This document shows, in pieces, positions 1-11,167 of a DNA stretch of 64,000 nucleotides. Every line of letters starts with the position of its first letter. The stretch's first letter is position 1. Under the pieces are notes generated by a model, which saw nothing but the letters and a program-made list of their open reading frames with translations, was not told the origin of the DNA and did not search any database. This DNA is from Anthopleura xanthogrammica (taxonomy: Eukaryota; Cnidaria; Anthozoa; Actiniaria; Actiniidae): contig OZ025224.1 of assembly GCA_964019055.1 (NCBI GenBank), positions 3,877,876 through 3,941,875 on the forward strand, read 5' to 3'. The position numbers and the translations under genes are program-made.

Positions 1-412
1 ATTTTGTCAAATATTGTCAGATGTCAAAATATCTGTATATTACCTTACTTCGGAAAGATTTCGGAGGTCATCCAAGTGCGGTCAAATCACGCATGGTGCA
101 AAATAATTCGATGTTGTGCCAAACTGGAGGCAATTGAAATCCCAGAGCACCAAATCATCGAAAACTATGACATCGTTGCGATATTTACTCAAAATTGTGT
201 TTATTTTAGGCAGTTAGAAGTTATCAATGAGCATGAAATTTGGGGAAATTGTTGTGCATTGATCAGTTGTAGTCCTGAAATCCGAGTAAATTTTTTTTTA
301 GTCTATATGTAACATATGTGTTCTAGTGGATATGAAATTGGAATCAATCTCTTTAGGCATATGAGGTTCAAAGTTGGAAGGTGCGCATGCAAAATTATTG
401 GGTCGAGTTACC
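1..412. mobile_element. Right part of a TTAA-flanked non-autonomous element (copy upstream of unit 1)
   Basis: This is nearly identical to the right-hand part of the complete element at 16024-17063. It ends with the inverted-repeat terminus GGGTCGAGTTACC at 400-412, followed by TTAA (413-416). The left end lies outside the window. The open frame from base 4 is also present in the second copy, but it lies inside the element, has no recognisable domain and is probably not coding. Confidence 0.75.
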
Positions 413-1006
413 TTAATGACATGCAGACCTCTATTATACACAAACCTTTCTAAAGTCCTTATTAGAATGGTTTCATTTCACTTTAGTAGCTGGTACTGTT
501 TATAATAAAACCGCACACGGTCTCTCAAATACGGGCACTTGCCTCGATCTACGCGCGCACCAGAAAGGATTCACTTTACGACCTCACGATCGTGCTTCGG
601 TTGGAATTCGAAAGTCTCAGGTAGCAGTCGGTCGTTCATTAAATGTTCGTATTAGAAAGGTTTCACTTCATGACCACGTTGTAGTGCCTTGGCGGCAATC
701 GATCGGTCGTTAATAAATGTGGTCGGGTTTTAATGAAACACCGATATTATCCGACCAGAAATGTAAGCTAGTGGCCTGGGTCCAAAACTCCCCTTGTATT
801 CAGATATTGTTTCAGACTATAAAACAGATGAGCTTGCACTTTGTGATATTTTTCTAACTCTCCGCGAAGCTCAACACACTGTAAGGATCCTAATATTTAT
901 AGTTACAATCTAGGAATTTTCCGGGACGACATCAAGAAATAATTTCGTTTAAGCATTTTATTCGTTCCGTTTATATTTTGTTGACTAAACGAACACGGTA
1001 GCGATC
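413..1006 (+). promoter_or_regulatory. Promoter and 5' leader of unit 1, exon A
   Basis: A TATA-like box TATAAAA lies at 818-824, about 180 bases before the ATG. The same box in the same place occurs in unit 2 (11529-11535) and unit 3 (17469-17475). Unit 4 has lost it: its aligned sequence reads TTTTCAAAAC near 26012. The whole block up to the ATG is conserved between units, so it is probably the promoter of the exon A transcript. The start ATG has a G at +4. The transcription start site is not known. Confidence 0.5.
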
Positions 1007-4000
1007 ATGGCCTCAAGGTGCAGAGAAGTACAACAACCGAGCAACGATTTGATGATGAAGATCACTGGACCTCTTACTCAAGGTCCTTCAACCTCAGACT
1101 CGTCTAACCAACCAATGTACCATTCTAATGGTGAATACGAAAACACAGACAACCTGAATGAAAGCTGCAACGAGTATGAAGATGTTGAGTTTAAAGTTTC
1201 CGCCTGCCAAAGCGATAAGGGCATAATCAAAGACTCGCAGTCTTCCATGGAGAGCTTCTCACAAGATATAAAAATCAAAAGGGAATTAATGCCAAAGGAG
1301 TCTTCTAGTGGTCACATTGACATCAAAATTTCATGGATCACTCTTTACTTATGTCTCATCGGTATAATAGCGATAGCAGCTTTGCTGTTGAATTTCTTGT
1401 TGTTAACTGGAACCATTGAACTAAAGAGGGACTGCAATACAAAACAAGGTAAAAATCTTCATGCATTTTGATATTTGGTATTTGAGTGGGGTTTGTTAAG
1501 TCACATTCTTTGATGAGTTTGGACGCGTTTTTCTCCTATTTCCTTGCTTTCCTCTTTCACTTTCTACATGTTTTCCTCTTATTTACTTTGGACACTAAGT
1601 TTGACACTAAGTGTCCAAACCTTAAGCTTCAACGAGTGGTCAACATCTTCTGATTCTAGCCCTGCTTCTTGCATTTTTTTTTACTCTGCAATAATCTTTA
1701 TTTAGGTTTGTATGTGAAAACATCACAGTACAAACTTGCGGTACCCAGCCGTGTCCAACCAATTTGATTGGTTTAGCGGTAGTTTCCGCAGTCTGATTGG
1801 TTCAACATAATATTCGTCGATCGTACCTTTACCGTATACTGCATGCCCTTTTTGCCTGTGTCAAAGCGTTTACGTAAGGCATTTTGTGGCTAAAGTTATT
1901 TGAACTGAACTAAAGTATGAAAATACTAAATCAATGAACTACTTCGAGAATGCGGCGGCCATCTTGAATCTGAATTAATGAAAGGGACCCGTGTAAGAAA
2001 TGCCGGGGGTATACGTAGATTCTGATGTAGGGAAAAATAAATGCTGGGTTTCTCTTGCCTTATTACGCTGGTTAAGTGACACGCATTAATTTTTCTACGT
2101 AGTGTCAGTCATTATTTTCACATCTTGAATCGCAATGCATTATGGGGCGTCCAGGGGGCAAAAGAAAACAAAAATGTCGGATAAAATAGATGTCCATCTT
2201 CTAAATTCATCTCTTGTCAAGTTGTCTTGTTGTGAAATGTCAATTTTAATCGACGACATAAGTGTGACAAAGATTTGTATATTTGCCCTCTACCAAAATG
2301 GCCGCCGTATCGTCGAGATTAATCGAGTGCATTAATCGACTAATCAAAAGTTTTAGTTGCGGTGAAATCATGATTTATTAATCAAAACTCAATTTCCCGT
2401 AATAAAGCGGCTTCTCAAAGAAAGGAGGGCTATGGGGTCATCTTATCATCTTTCATTATATCATCGGCAAAGGATTAGATCGGATAATTTATCGTGGCAG
2501 AGAAGGGAGGCACAAGAGTCGAAGGGGGAGAGGAAAGGAGAAATTTCCACACCATTGGTAATCCTCTCTATAACATTGTCCATTCTCCCCTACTTTGATA
2601 TGCCCAAAGCCTCTCAATTATTTGTCATAATCTAGCCAGTGAATTCGAAATCCTTTCTATTTCAAACTGCAAGCGATTCAGTTTTTAAACAAATTACCTC
2701 CTCGAAACTCGAAACTCCTCGATAATCAGTGCTGAGAAAGACTGGTGAGAGTTAACTGACGCAAAAGCTTATCAGACGTATCAGGGAAGAGTTTACAGGA
2801 GTCATTGATCCTTTGGACATTTTTCTGGACTAAATTCAAGTAAAAAGTGAATGAAAACGAAGCAGTCTTGCTGTACTCCACGCTAAATATTTGATATTTG
2901 ATAACAAGTCTTGCTGAGCAAGTCGAAGTGACTATGGCTTCGGGTCGCATCACATTCCTTAAACAGGAAACATCGAGATCAAGAATGGAATTGACAAAAA
3001 TTGGAAAGCGTGGCAGAACAAATGATCCTCTTTCTCTACCTCTGGCTTCAAGCTCGTCTCAAGGGGAATCGAATTTGATGGAGACAAGCCAAGAAAATAC
3101 AGAGCATAGCAGCAACGAGCTCGAGTACGACGACATCAAACGTTACAGTCCTGGTTTCAACATCCCGTATAAAAATAACAACACTATTCACCCCAAGCAC
3201 AGTAAAGTTGATCTTCAGGCGCATTTGAGAGGGAACCAAAATATCAAGTCTACAGAATGTTGGAGAGATTCTAACAAAGATTCATTGGCGCTCAAGGTGA
3301 CTCTTGGTGTCATTCTGGTAGTTTCATTGATATCTTAAGTTCTGGTGGCTTTAGATGTGGTAGGAGCTATTGGCCCAAATTGTGTCTGCAATAGCAATAT
3401 TGGTGAGCTTAGATTCTTTGTATGGCAGATCTTTGACTTTTGTAAGCTATTCTGACATATCCTTAAAGCTAGTAGTTTCATCCCAACCACATCCTGGTAT
3501 TCTCTTACATCTTAAAACTATGTCAACTCTTTGATCTATTCATAAGAAGTTTTATCCACTGCATCTTAAGGAACAATATGGAATTCTGATTTCTATATGC
3601 ATGCTTTAAACTGGGTAATTTTCTAGACTTTATATGAAGCGTACGTTTCTTATCGGCGAAATTTCTTTTTCACACCAGTGGTGATCCTTGACCTGTGGTT
3701 TTCCGCTCTCTGCACGATGGCAATGTAAAAAAAGACTTTCCCTAGAGGGAAAAGGTTTGTGTCATTTAGGTCAATCTAATCAAACACATAAAAGATAGAT
3801 ATACGAATCATAAGGAGCTTTTAACAATACAAAATTGGGCAGACAGTATCTGTATTGTTAATCAGTAAAAATGCATATGATTACTCACAGTAATCCATAT
3901 AAGATGAAATAACCTTAGGAAATACGATCTGGTCAACCAGTAAATCCCAGCGAGGGCAAATCATAGGGTAATTCCTGCAAATAATTGCAAAGACGTTACG

Positions 4001-7000
4001 CTGAAGACATCATTAAAATAAGTTTATAAGTGGAGTGGGAAACGTACGTGGAAATTTCAATAGTCCTTGGCTGGAAAGTGTGGGGTTTCGGCACTTATTT
4101 GTCGGGCGAGCCGGAACTGTGAAACGCCCCTTTAATTTGGGTAAACTAGTAACAGTACCCAATAAACAGAAATTGTAGTAATATAGAAAAAAACTATTTT
4201 AAACTGACAGAAATTAGCTTTTTAATTCCAAAACAAGAAATTGTTTACCTCATGTAAAAGACCCACGAGACATGCACAGAAGCCGGGGTGTGGTATGGAC
4301 TTCGAAATCCCTTGAGCGCCCTTATAACGTGAAAGATGGCTAACACATTGATTTATCAGGAATTTTTATATCTTTTTAGGGAGCGCAAAGCAATGTAAAG
4401 ACAACCTTCAGCCAAATGTATCAACAACATTCCTGTTGAAGAGAATAGACATGTTAGAAAAGAATATTTCATCACTGGTAAGTATCCCCTTCCCCCTTTC
4501 TTTCTGGCTTCCCCTTTACCCTGTGACACCCCTGTCCGTCACACAAACCCCAGGCAACACTTCGTCGACTAGCATTTGAGGCTGTTTCTCTAGTTTTCTT
4601 GCTCAAAGGAAGCACTTTATAGCTAGAGTCACGCGGTGCAACATTGCGCGCAACGTTTCAGGCAATCGAGGCTGCAAGCCATGTCTAATAATTTTGGCTG
4701 CTATATCACAGCGTGGGGCACTAAGTTTTATACTAGGTGAAAGCCTTAAGATTTAATTAGAATTTAGAAGTTGGTTTTTGCGGAGGGAGGAAAACGACGC
4801 AATTTGTTGCAGGCAATGTTGAGAAAAAGTAGAAAACGATCCTATTTCAGCAGCATTGCCTGAAATATTGCGCACAATGTTGCACCGTGTGTTTGCGCCT
4901 TAGTAAAAACGCGCGCATTGGAAGTAGATAGGTAGATTCGATTTTAATTGCCACATACGGCACGGTGCAGTAACGGTACGATTTCCTGTCAATAAGATGA
5001 TGATTTATTCGTTACATTGAAAAACAATCATATTTTTCTCTGCTAGGTTCTTCAACTGAAATTGAAATATGGTGGCAATGGTGGCAGTGACAGCAGTGGA
5101 GGCAATGACGGCAACGGAGAAAATGGTGATAATGGCGGCAATAAGGTGGGGATAAAAGAATAATTTTTGATAACTTGTATAAGTCTGATAGCGCTCGTGA
5201 GATTTTTAGAAACAGCCTTTATGTACAACCACGAGTGTGTCTTGATTTTTGTCTGAAGAAAACTGAAGAAAATATAACAACCAAGAATGCTAATGAAATT
5301 TTCTTTCTTTCTTGCTTCCATACATTTTAATTTTTTCCAGAAGAATTCGTCTACTTTAAGTAGCATAACGACCGAAGTGAAAAAACTCCGCGAAAAACAA
5401 GTTGAACTCGATTCCTCTTTGACGAAACTCAAGGAAAGTGACAAGACCAAAGCCACCGACATCCAGGAAATGAGCGCAAAGGTTGTTGGGCTTGCTGTGG
5501 CGGTGAATTTCTTAAGCGCAAACGATTCATTGATCAAGTCTAAAGTGCGCAAGTTAAGTCAGACTGAAGTGGAGTTCAGGTCGTCTTTGGAAGCCCTCAA
5601 GCAAAAGGATGCTGAACTAGTTACATCACTAAAAAGAGCAAAAGGTGTTGAAGCACTCTTGAACTCAAGTGTGAGCCAGCTAAAGTTTGTAGACGGACAG
5701 CTGAAGAACAAAGTAGATCAACTGAGCACTAAATTCCTGATAAAGGTAACAGTTAAACTTTGTTAATACGAACTTCGTATTAACAATATTAAATTAACAG
5801 GGTAATCGTATTTTGCAGGTTGATTTAAGAGTGAATGCATATCAGCGAGATCGCCTCAGTGTCCGTAATAGCGGAGTGTCTTTATTAAGCGAGATTCCGC
5901 CAGCTACTGGTCTCTCTCATTTATTGTAATACACAGGGAACCCAAACCCGAACCTTTATTAAGGGGTGCGAAAATGGAAAATGGAGAGGTTTTTTTGGCA
6001 CTTTAATTCCGCGATTTTGTTACTAAAATCATATTCTAAGTCACTTTAATTTCGCTATTGCGTCGAATAAATCATTCATTAAATGTTTCCAAATGAAAAA
6101 ATTCATGTAATAAGGTATATAATGCTTGATAGATCAACAGTATCAACAGCACGGTTCATACGATGCAAGGAGGAGGTGCTGTTCCACCAGGACCCCCCGG
6201 ACCACAGGGACCAAGAGGTATCCCCGGGACACCAGGGGCTGGAAATCTAAGTCAATGTCAGCACCAGCAGAAAAAGATGGAGGGCCAGAGTCATTCATCT
6301 TCTGATTACATTGTCAACTTTATTGAGCTAAAGGTAAACGATTTTAAGGTTATGCATTTATTTTCCCCCTTTTACATTCAAATTAGAATTTCTTTTATGA
6401 ATAATGGGAGCACGAGTGGTACACATACGGATTATTTCGTCACCTTTGTTGAGCCAAAAGTGAATTGAATGAATCTGAAAAGTTTATACTGGTAAGCCAT
6501 TTATTTTTCTACTAATGGGGCGTGATGTTGATATTGGCTAGCAATTTAAATACATGCAGAAGTAATTACGTATCACTATATACAACACAACAACAACAAC
6601 AACAACAACAACAAGGTATAGCAGAGTAACTGGAACAGCTGTGGGAAACCTTGAGCACGTATGTTTCTCATTTCAGACCACGTGTCATTCCCTAGAGTAT
6701 CATTTCTTTGTTTAGCGGCTGTGCATGAGAAGACACATCCAGCTGATCTGAGTAAAAATATCAGCCAATCAGAATTGAGAATATTTGCAAAAATGAGGTG
6801 TCATTCTTAGAAGCTTGGCGACTCGGGAAACGGATATTTCTTTCCAGCTCAACAATTAATATCATATATAGGAATCATAGGAAATGTATATAAAATATCA
6901 AGAACCTCTCCTTTTTATATCTGGATTTATCCCAGATAAAAAAGTCAATTTTCGCAAGCTTCGTGACACTACAATTTTGCAGTTTTCTATTTCTACGTCA

Positions 7001-7383
7001 GATCAGCTGGATGAATAGGAGTACAACTCAAACAAAGAATCTTATTCTCAAGAGAATGGCACGTGGTATGAAATGAGCAAAAATCTAGTATTACGCCTAT
7101 GTTAAAAAGGTCTATTCCGACAAATTAAATTCATACATTTATAAGCAAACTAGACTTTTAAAAAGGTTAACTTTTATTAATACGGTTGTACTTGCAGGAC
7201 AAAATCGTAGTTGGTGCCACGTGTTCATCCATCAGAGGAGATGAAACATACCTTTCATCTGCTACCAATTCACAAGGACAAAAAGTGTATCTATGTACAT
7301 GTAGAGGACAGTCGAATTTTCGTAATGATTTTGGCAGTATGAAATGCTTGATAGACGTCTGGGTGTGCCCTAGAATATCTTGA
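1007..7383 (+). CDS. Unit 1: type II membrane protein with coiled coil, mini-collagen stalk and Cys-rich C-terminal domain (exon A isoform)
   Basis: Six exons with GT-AG junctions and consistent phases: 1007-1448, 4380-4477, 5047-5145, 5341-5745, 6133-6333 and 7198-7383. They join to about 476 residues. Residues 1-107 are a hydrophilic tail with YENT (44-47) and YEDV (57-60). A hydrophobic helix spans about 109-136 and is followed by a conserved Cys at 143. Next come a short exon with NVS and NIS glycosylation sequons (148-180), a Gly/Asn-rich linker (181-213), a Ser/Lys-rich heptad-type coiled coil (214-348) and six Gly-X-Y triplets (about 368-385). The last exon is a roughly 60-residue Cys-rich domain with RGD at 428-430 and the ending DVWVCPRIS. 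There is no signal peptide, so the orientation is probably N-in, C-out. The layout resembles class A scavenger receptors or other membrane collagens, but the last domain is not recognised. An AATAAA signal lies at 7516-7521. Confidence 0.85.
1449..2933. other. Unit 1 intron between alternative first exons; presumed promoter of exon B
   Basis: There is no coding sequence here that I can support. The block is repeated in unit 3 (18109-19571), and its first part is repeated in unit 2. The promoter of exon B must lie here if B is a first exon, but I see no clear TATA box close to its ATG. Confidence 0.4.
2934..3402 (+). pseudogene. Unit 1 alternative first exon B, interrupted by a stop codon
   Basis: This is a second first exon for unit 1. 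It starts MASGRI and ends at a GT donor in phase 1, exactly like exon A, so it could join the shared exon at 4380. It encodes a hydrophilic tail with an ITIM-like LEYDDI (63-68) and then a membrane helix. Codon 135, inside the helix, is TAA (3336-3338). The equivalent codon in unit 3 is TTA (Leu), so one base change truncates this isoform. The reading frame is otherwise intact through the CVC motif after the helix, which suggests a recent loss. A sequencing error is the other possibility. Confidence 0.75.
4620..4902. mobile_element. MITE, GGTGCAACATTGCGC family, copy 1
   Basis: The terminal arms at about 4630-4669 and 4852-4891 are inverted copies of each other: CGGTGCAACATTGCGCGC on the left, and the complement of GCGCACAATGTTGCACCG on the right. 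Related copies lie at 21424-21704, 28947-29128 and 31812-31984. The first three occupy the same intron in three units, so that insertion predates the duplications. Confidence 0.7.
6405..6470 (+). pseudogene. Partial duplicate of the end of the collagen exon (unit 1)
   Basis: The reading frame gives DYFVTFVEPK, a second version of the exon's normal end DYIVNFIELK at 6304-6333. The donor that should follow reads AAAGTGAAT and a stop follows at once, so this copy is probably not spliced. The sequence after it matches the intron that follows the collagen exon in unit 3. This means about 130 bases were duplicated in tandem inside unit 1. Confidence 0.6.
6600..6625. repeat. (CAA)n microsatellite
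   Basis: A short run of CAA repeats lies in the last intron of unit 1. Unit 3 has a related, interrupted CAA/CAG tract at 23340-23390. Confidence 0.6.
6671..7073. mobile_element. MITE, TTTCAGACCACGTG family, carrying a nested second MITE
   Basis: The outer inverted ends are TTTCAGACCACGTGTCATTC at 6671 and its near-complement ending at 7073. Inside, a second element at 6739-7010 has ends CCAGCTGATCTGA and TCAGATCAGCTGG flanked by AT on both sides. Unit 3 carries the outer element without the inner one, with a single AT at that point (23430-23530). Relatives of the outer element lie at 52630-52692, 53391-53518 and 57033-57149. Confidence 0.8.
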
Positions 7384-8142
7384 TTGCCGTCACATAGTTA
7401 GGATCAATTTATCAAATAAGGTGTATAATATGTGAAAGAATTCCTTTCATGGAAACGAACGACGCATGCTCACAAGGCATCAAGGCGCTGTTCGCCCAAG
7501 TGACAAAAAAGGCTAAATAAAAAACAAGCCATAATTTTAAAAATTACAGTTAATTCATTAATTTCTGTGATTTGAAAATAAAAACAATTTCAACGCATTG
7601 TCGTTGATCATAGAAAAGTATCCTCGATGTGAGGAAATGTGTTAATCCTGAAAAAACAGGATCAACCAGTTTTGTACATAAAAATCAGGTAACAAAGTCA
7701 TATAATTATCACTAGTTAATTAGGTAACTTAGTGAGCAACTTTTAGTGAATATATTAAAACATTTTAAAATCCACCTAATCAAAGTCATATCTAACGCTC
7801 GCACATATTAATTTACTAACACTAATTTAAAGTCTTGATCTGAAATATTAGGATATTATTAAGATATTAGGAATGTGACTTGAAAATGAGGTCTCTCTTC
7901 AGTGACAACCAATGTGTATTATCAGACATTTATGGAAGCTCAAACAGTTTAATTAGAGGTAAGTCAGTGCTAAAGCTATGGTATAGAGTGGTTTTTCGGC
8001 AGCCATTTTGTGGGGCAAAACAATTAATGATAATTTTATATTTTGTCCTTGGCAAATCAAATCCTTGTAAAAACCTTGTATTATTCCTGCCTTTCAACAT
8101 GGCTGTCGTGAAACAACTCTGTTAATTAGATAAATGGAGTTG
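7384..8142. other. 3' untranslated and flanking sequence of unit 1
   Basis: It contains AATAAA at 7516-7521 and is closely matched by the unit 3 flank (23840-24400) as far as about 7936. From there to about 9835 unit 1 carries roughly 1.9 kb that unit 3 lacks. No coding signal is seen. Confidence 0.5.
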
Positions 8143-8158
8143 AGAGAGAGAGAAAGAG

Positions 8159-8214
<56 letters not shown>
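8143..8214. repeat. (GA)n microsatellite
   Basis: About 70 bases of nearly pure GA dinucleotide repeat, with AAAG and CGAG interruptions near its left end. Confidence 0.95.
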
Positions 8215-8221
<7 letters not shown>

Positions 8222-8261
8222 GAGGCATGATAGGAGCAGCATGAAATTTTCTAGTTTATAT

Positions 8262-8402
8262 ATACCTCCCTTGCAGCACGTCGGAATGCAGCTCAATTTG
8301 TAGGACAAAACAATATTTTTTTAATTCTCTGGAGATTAAAATTATTTTGTTTTGTCCTCCAAATTGAGCTGCTTTGACGTCACGTGGACGGGGTCTATAG
8401 TT
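8262..8402. mobile_element. MITE with GCAGCTCAATTTG arms, copy 1
   Basis: The arms GCAGCTCAATTTGTAGGAC (8289 onward) and GTCCTCCAAATTGAGCTGC (8354 onward) face each other across an A/T-rich centre. The outer ends resemble TAGACCCC. A second copy in the opposite orientation lies at 48908-49044, inside an intron of the AFAP-like gene. Confidence 0.7.
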
Positions 8403-9073
8403 AGCAGCTTCCATAAATAGCTAAATACAAATACATTGGTACTGGACGGACAGACTCTTGTCTTTTAATCTTTATCTTATACGAAGTAGTGGCACATACG
8501 TGCTAGACGATGCTTAGATACAACTAAGCTACATAAGAATCAGGATGAGTCTAAATGACGGGCAGCCAAGTGGTTGCAACCTTCTTAAAAAACAAACCTT
8601 GTTAAACGACGGTTGACTTCTCATGTTGACTGTATACAAAATGTCTTCGTAAAAAAATACCCTAAAATCTACAAAACGATCTTTAGAACTGTTTAGAACA
8701 AAAGAGTTGTTCTTAGCACCAGAGTCAGCCTATAAATTAGGAGACTCCCACCAAAGTTAAAGACACTGCTCTCGTGCTGTCTTATCTATCCAACCTGTAT
8801 CGAAATTAAAAAACCTTCAGTAAGTGAACCTGTGTAATACGGGCACCCTGGCCGGTGGCCGCTTTTCTCAGGTTTCATTTACCTCTGTCTATCGCACAGG
8901 CAGTCAATAAAATAGAAAATAGGAACAGCTACTTCCTCTTCGGTAATTCTAATGAAATATTTTATTAACTTTTTAATATAATTTACCAACCTATTTGCAT
9001 TAATTTTTAAATTTTTAAAGAAGAGGATACCGCACTCATATATACTCATGTACTTTATCTTTTTATCTTAGCA

Positions 9074-9225
9074 ATGAACCCTTCTCAAAATTATATTGAA
9101 TGCGAGCTGAGGCTAACATGGAAATATAAAAGAAATGCCATGCACAAATTCCATCGAGAAAAAGTGTGATTTCTTTTGTTTTCATGTTAGCCACGCATCC
9201 ACTATAATTTTGAGATGGGTCAATT
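9074..9225. mobile_element. MITE with TCTCAAAATTATA arms
   Basis: The left arm TTCTCAAAATTATATTG and the right arm CACTATAATTTTGAGATGGG are near-complements. Inner arms GGCTAACATG and CATGTTAGCC extend the pairing. No coding capacity. Confidence 0.65.
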
Positions 9226-11167
9226 TATATTGGGGAGCGTTTGTTTGAGATATTTCGAATATATCATTAATGATAGCGATGACAACACCATATGTCATGT
9301 ATATGACAATCACTAATAAGCAGCCAATGATGTCATCTGTTAGTGGAATCGAAATAGTTGGGTTTCAATCAGCTGACAAAAGGCTTTGAATTTCATTATC
9401 TGCTCCAAATGGTGGTCAAACACTGACTACCATTTGTTTTCAACCAGAAAAATTCTATTGAAAACTTGTGATTCAGCTGACGAGCATTCCGGAAATGACG
9501 TCAAGTGAAACCCAGCAATAGATTGCATTACGTATGACTATGAACAGTCGCGGCACGGTCACGGTACGGGGTTGACAACCTGCGGCCTCAAAATTTATAC
9601 TATTGAACCAATAGGAATAAGCACAACATCTTAAACTGCAATATTTGAACACGGTATTCGTGTGCTTATTGAATTTATTTGATTATCGGAATATATTCTC
9701 AAACGAACGCACTCCTGGTCTATATTGTATAATCTAGGGTTTTGGGTCATATTTAAATATATATATTATTTGTGCTTATTTGTGCTTATTTGCTTACACG
9801 AGGTAGCTATTGATATTCCTTTCATCGTGACGTCATGGCCGCCATGTTAGTTGGATTTGTCAAAGGATTTTTCGTTGGGATCTTTTGTTATGCCAATCAA
9901 CATGGCTGCCATGTCTCGTTTGCAAAAAATTTTATAGCTCTGTTTTGAAAAAAGTTATCTTGAATACTGAATACTACTTTAGTCAACAAGGCATATTTCC
10001 ACTTTGTAATTTGAAAAAAAAGTATTTTGTATTAAAATGCTAAAGATGCATTGGCTACATTATAGTTCAAGCATTTTGGTTTGCAATTATTGACTATTCA
10101 GTATTTAGTATTCACAAGATAACCTTTATTAAAACAGTTAAAATTCAATGCTACCTTATAATGCTATTTAATAATATTTACGAAAATATAATAATTAGGC
10201 TTAATTAATTAATTATTAATAATATTAATATTTGCACTTGCACTCGCTTAAAAACAAATTTCAAATGGAAAAAAAAAAATCAAAAAGAAAATTCATACCA
10301 GAGGGTGTACCAATTCATTGATGAATTGAAGCAATACCTCACACCCCTGTATGGGGCATTTACTGAGGATTGCAATAAAGTTTTCACATATTTAGCTATT
10401 TAATACTGCTTTGCTATAAATTAAGTGCATTTTTATAAGACTTAGTTAGGGTTTTTATGAATCTTTATATATTTGACTATTATTGTATGGAATGATATTT
10501 TTTATAGCTAATTATTATTACTATTCTTAAATATATAATATACATGTCTTGCAACAAAAGTTGTGTGATTATTTTGAAAATTGATTATTATTGATTTAAC
10601 AATTTCTAGAAGATTTAGAGTAAGTGAAGATTATTTAAGTAGCTGATATAATATAATCATTGAATGAAGTATAGAAAATCTTGTAAATATTCTGAGTTTG
10701 AAAGTGTGATTGTAAAGAATAAGTTAGTCAGTGGTAGAAATAAAAGTTAATTAAAATGAAAAACAAAAACAAAAGGAAGATCAAACAATGAAACAACAAA
10801 ATCAACCAAACAAACAAACTGCACACGAAGTGCTCAAGTGAAACCTTTAGAAAATTCTACCTTACTTCTCTTTCAACTTATTTGATGTGAAGCTGAAAAA
10901 CGTAATGTCGACGAACTTCGATGTGCGCACCCCTATTGCATGAACGCCTACCTATAGGTACAATGAACGCTCTTGCTCGTGTTTAAAGTTGCCAATCCCG
11001 AATGCGCTTATAAACAGATCACTATATTAAGTACACGTCTCTTCTACGAAAACTTTCTTTGTTACCGGCCGCAACCATTCCCTTACTGTAAACAAATCTC
11101 TAGATCTATAATATGGACAAGTTTCTCATGCAGTTAAAAAACTTCTTTTGAATCCTGCTGCATTTAT
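9226..11167. repeat. Duplicated 3' flank, copy 1 (matches 14880-16020)
   Basis: From about 9830 to 11165 the sequence closely matches the flank downstream of unit 2 (14880-16020), including the motif GTCATGGCCGCCATGTTAG, the long A/T-rich stretch and the segment just before the next unit. The stretch 9226-9830 has no feature I recognise. The flank is part of the tandem repeat unit and was probably copied with it. Confidence 0.6.

Noticed and set aside
4..312. Open frame of about 100 codons, repeated at 16640-16963
   Set aside because: It lies inside the TTAA-flanked element, has no start context or recognisable domain, and is conserved only because the element was duplicated.
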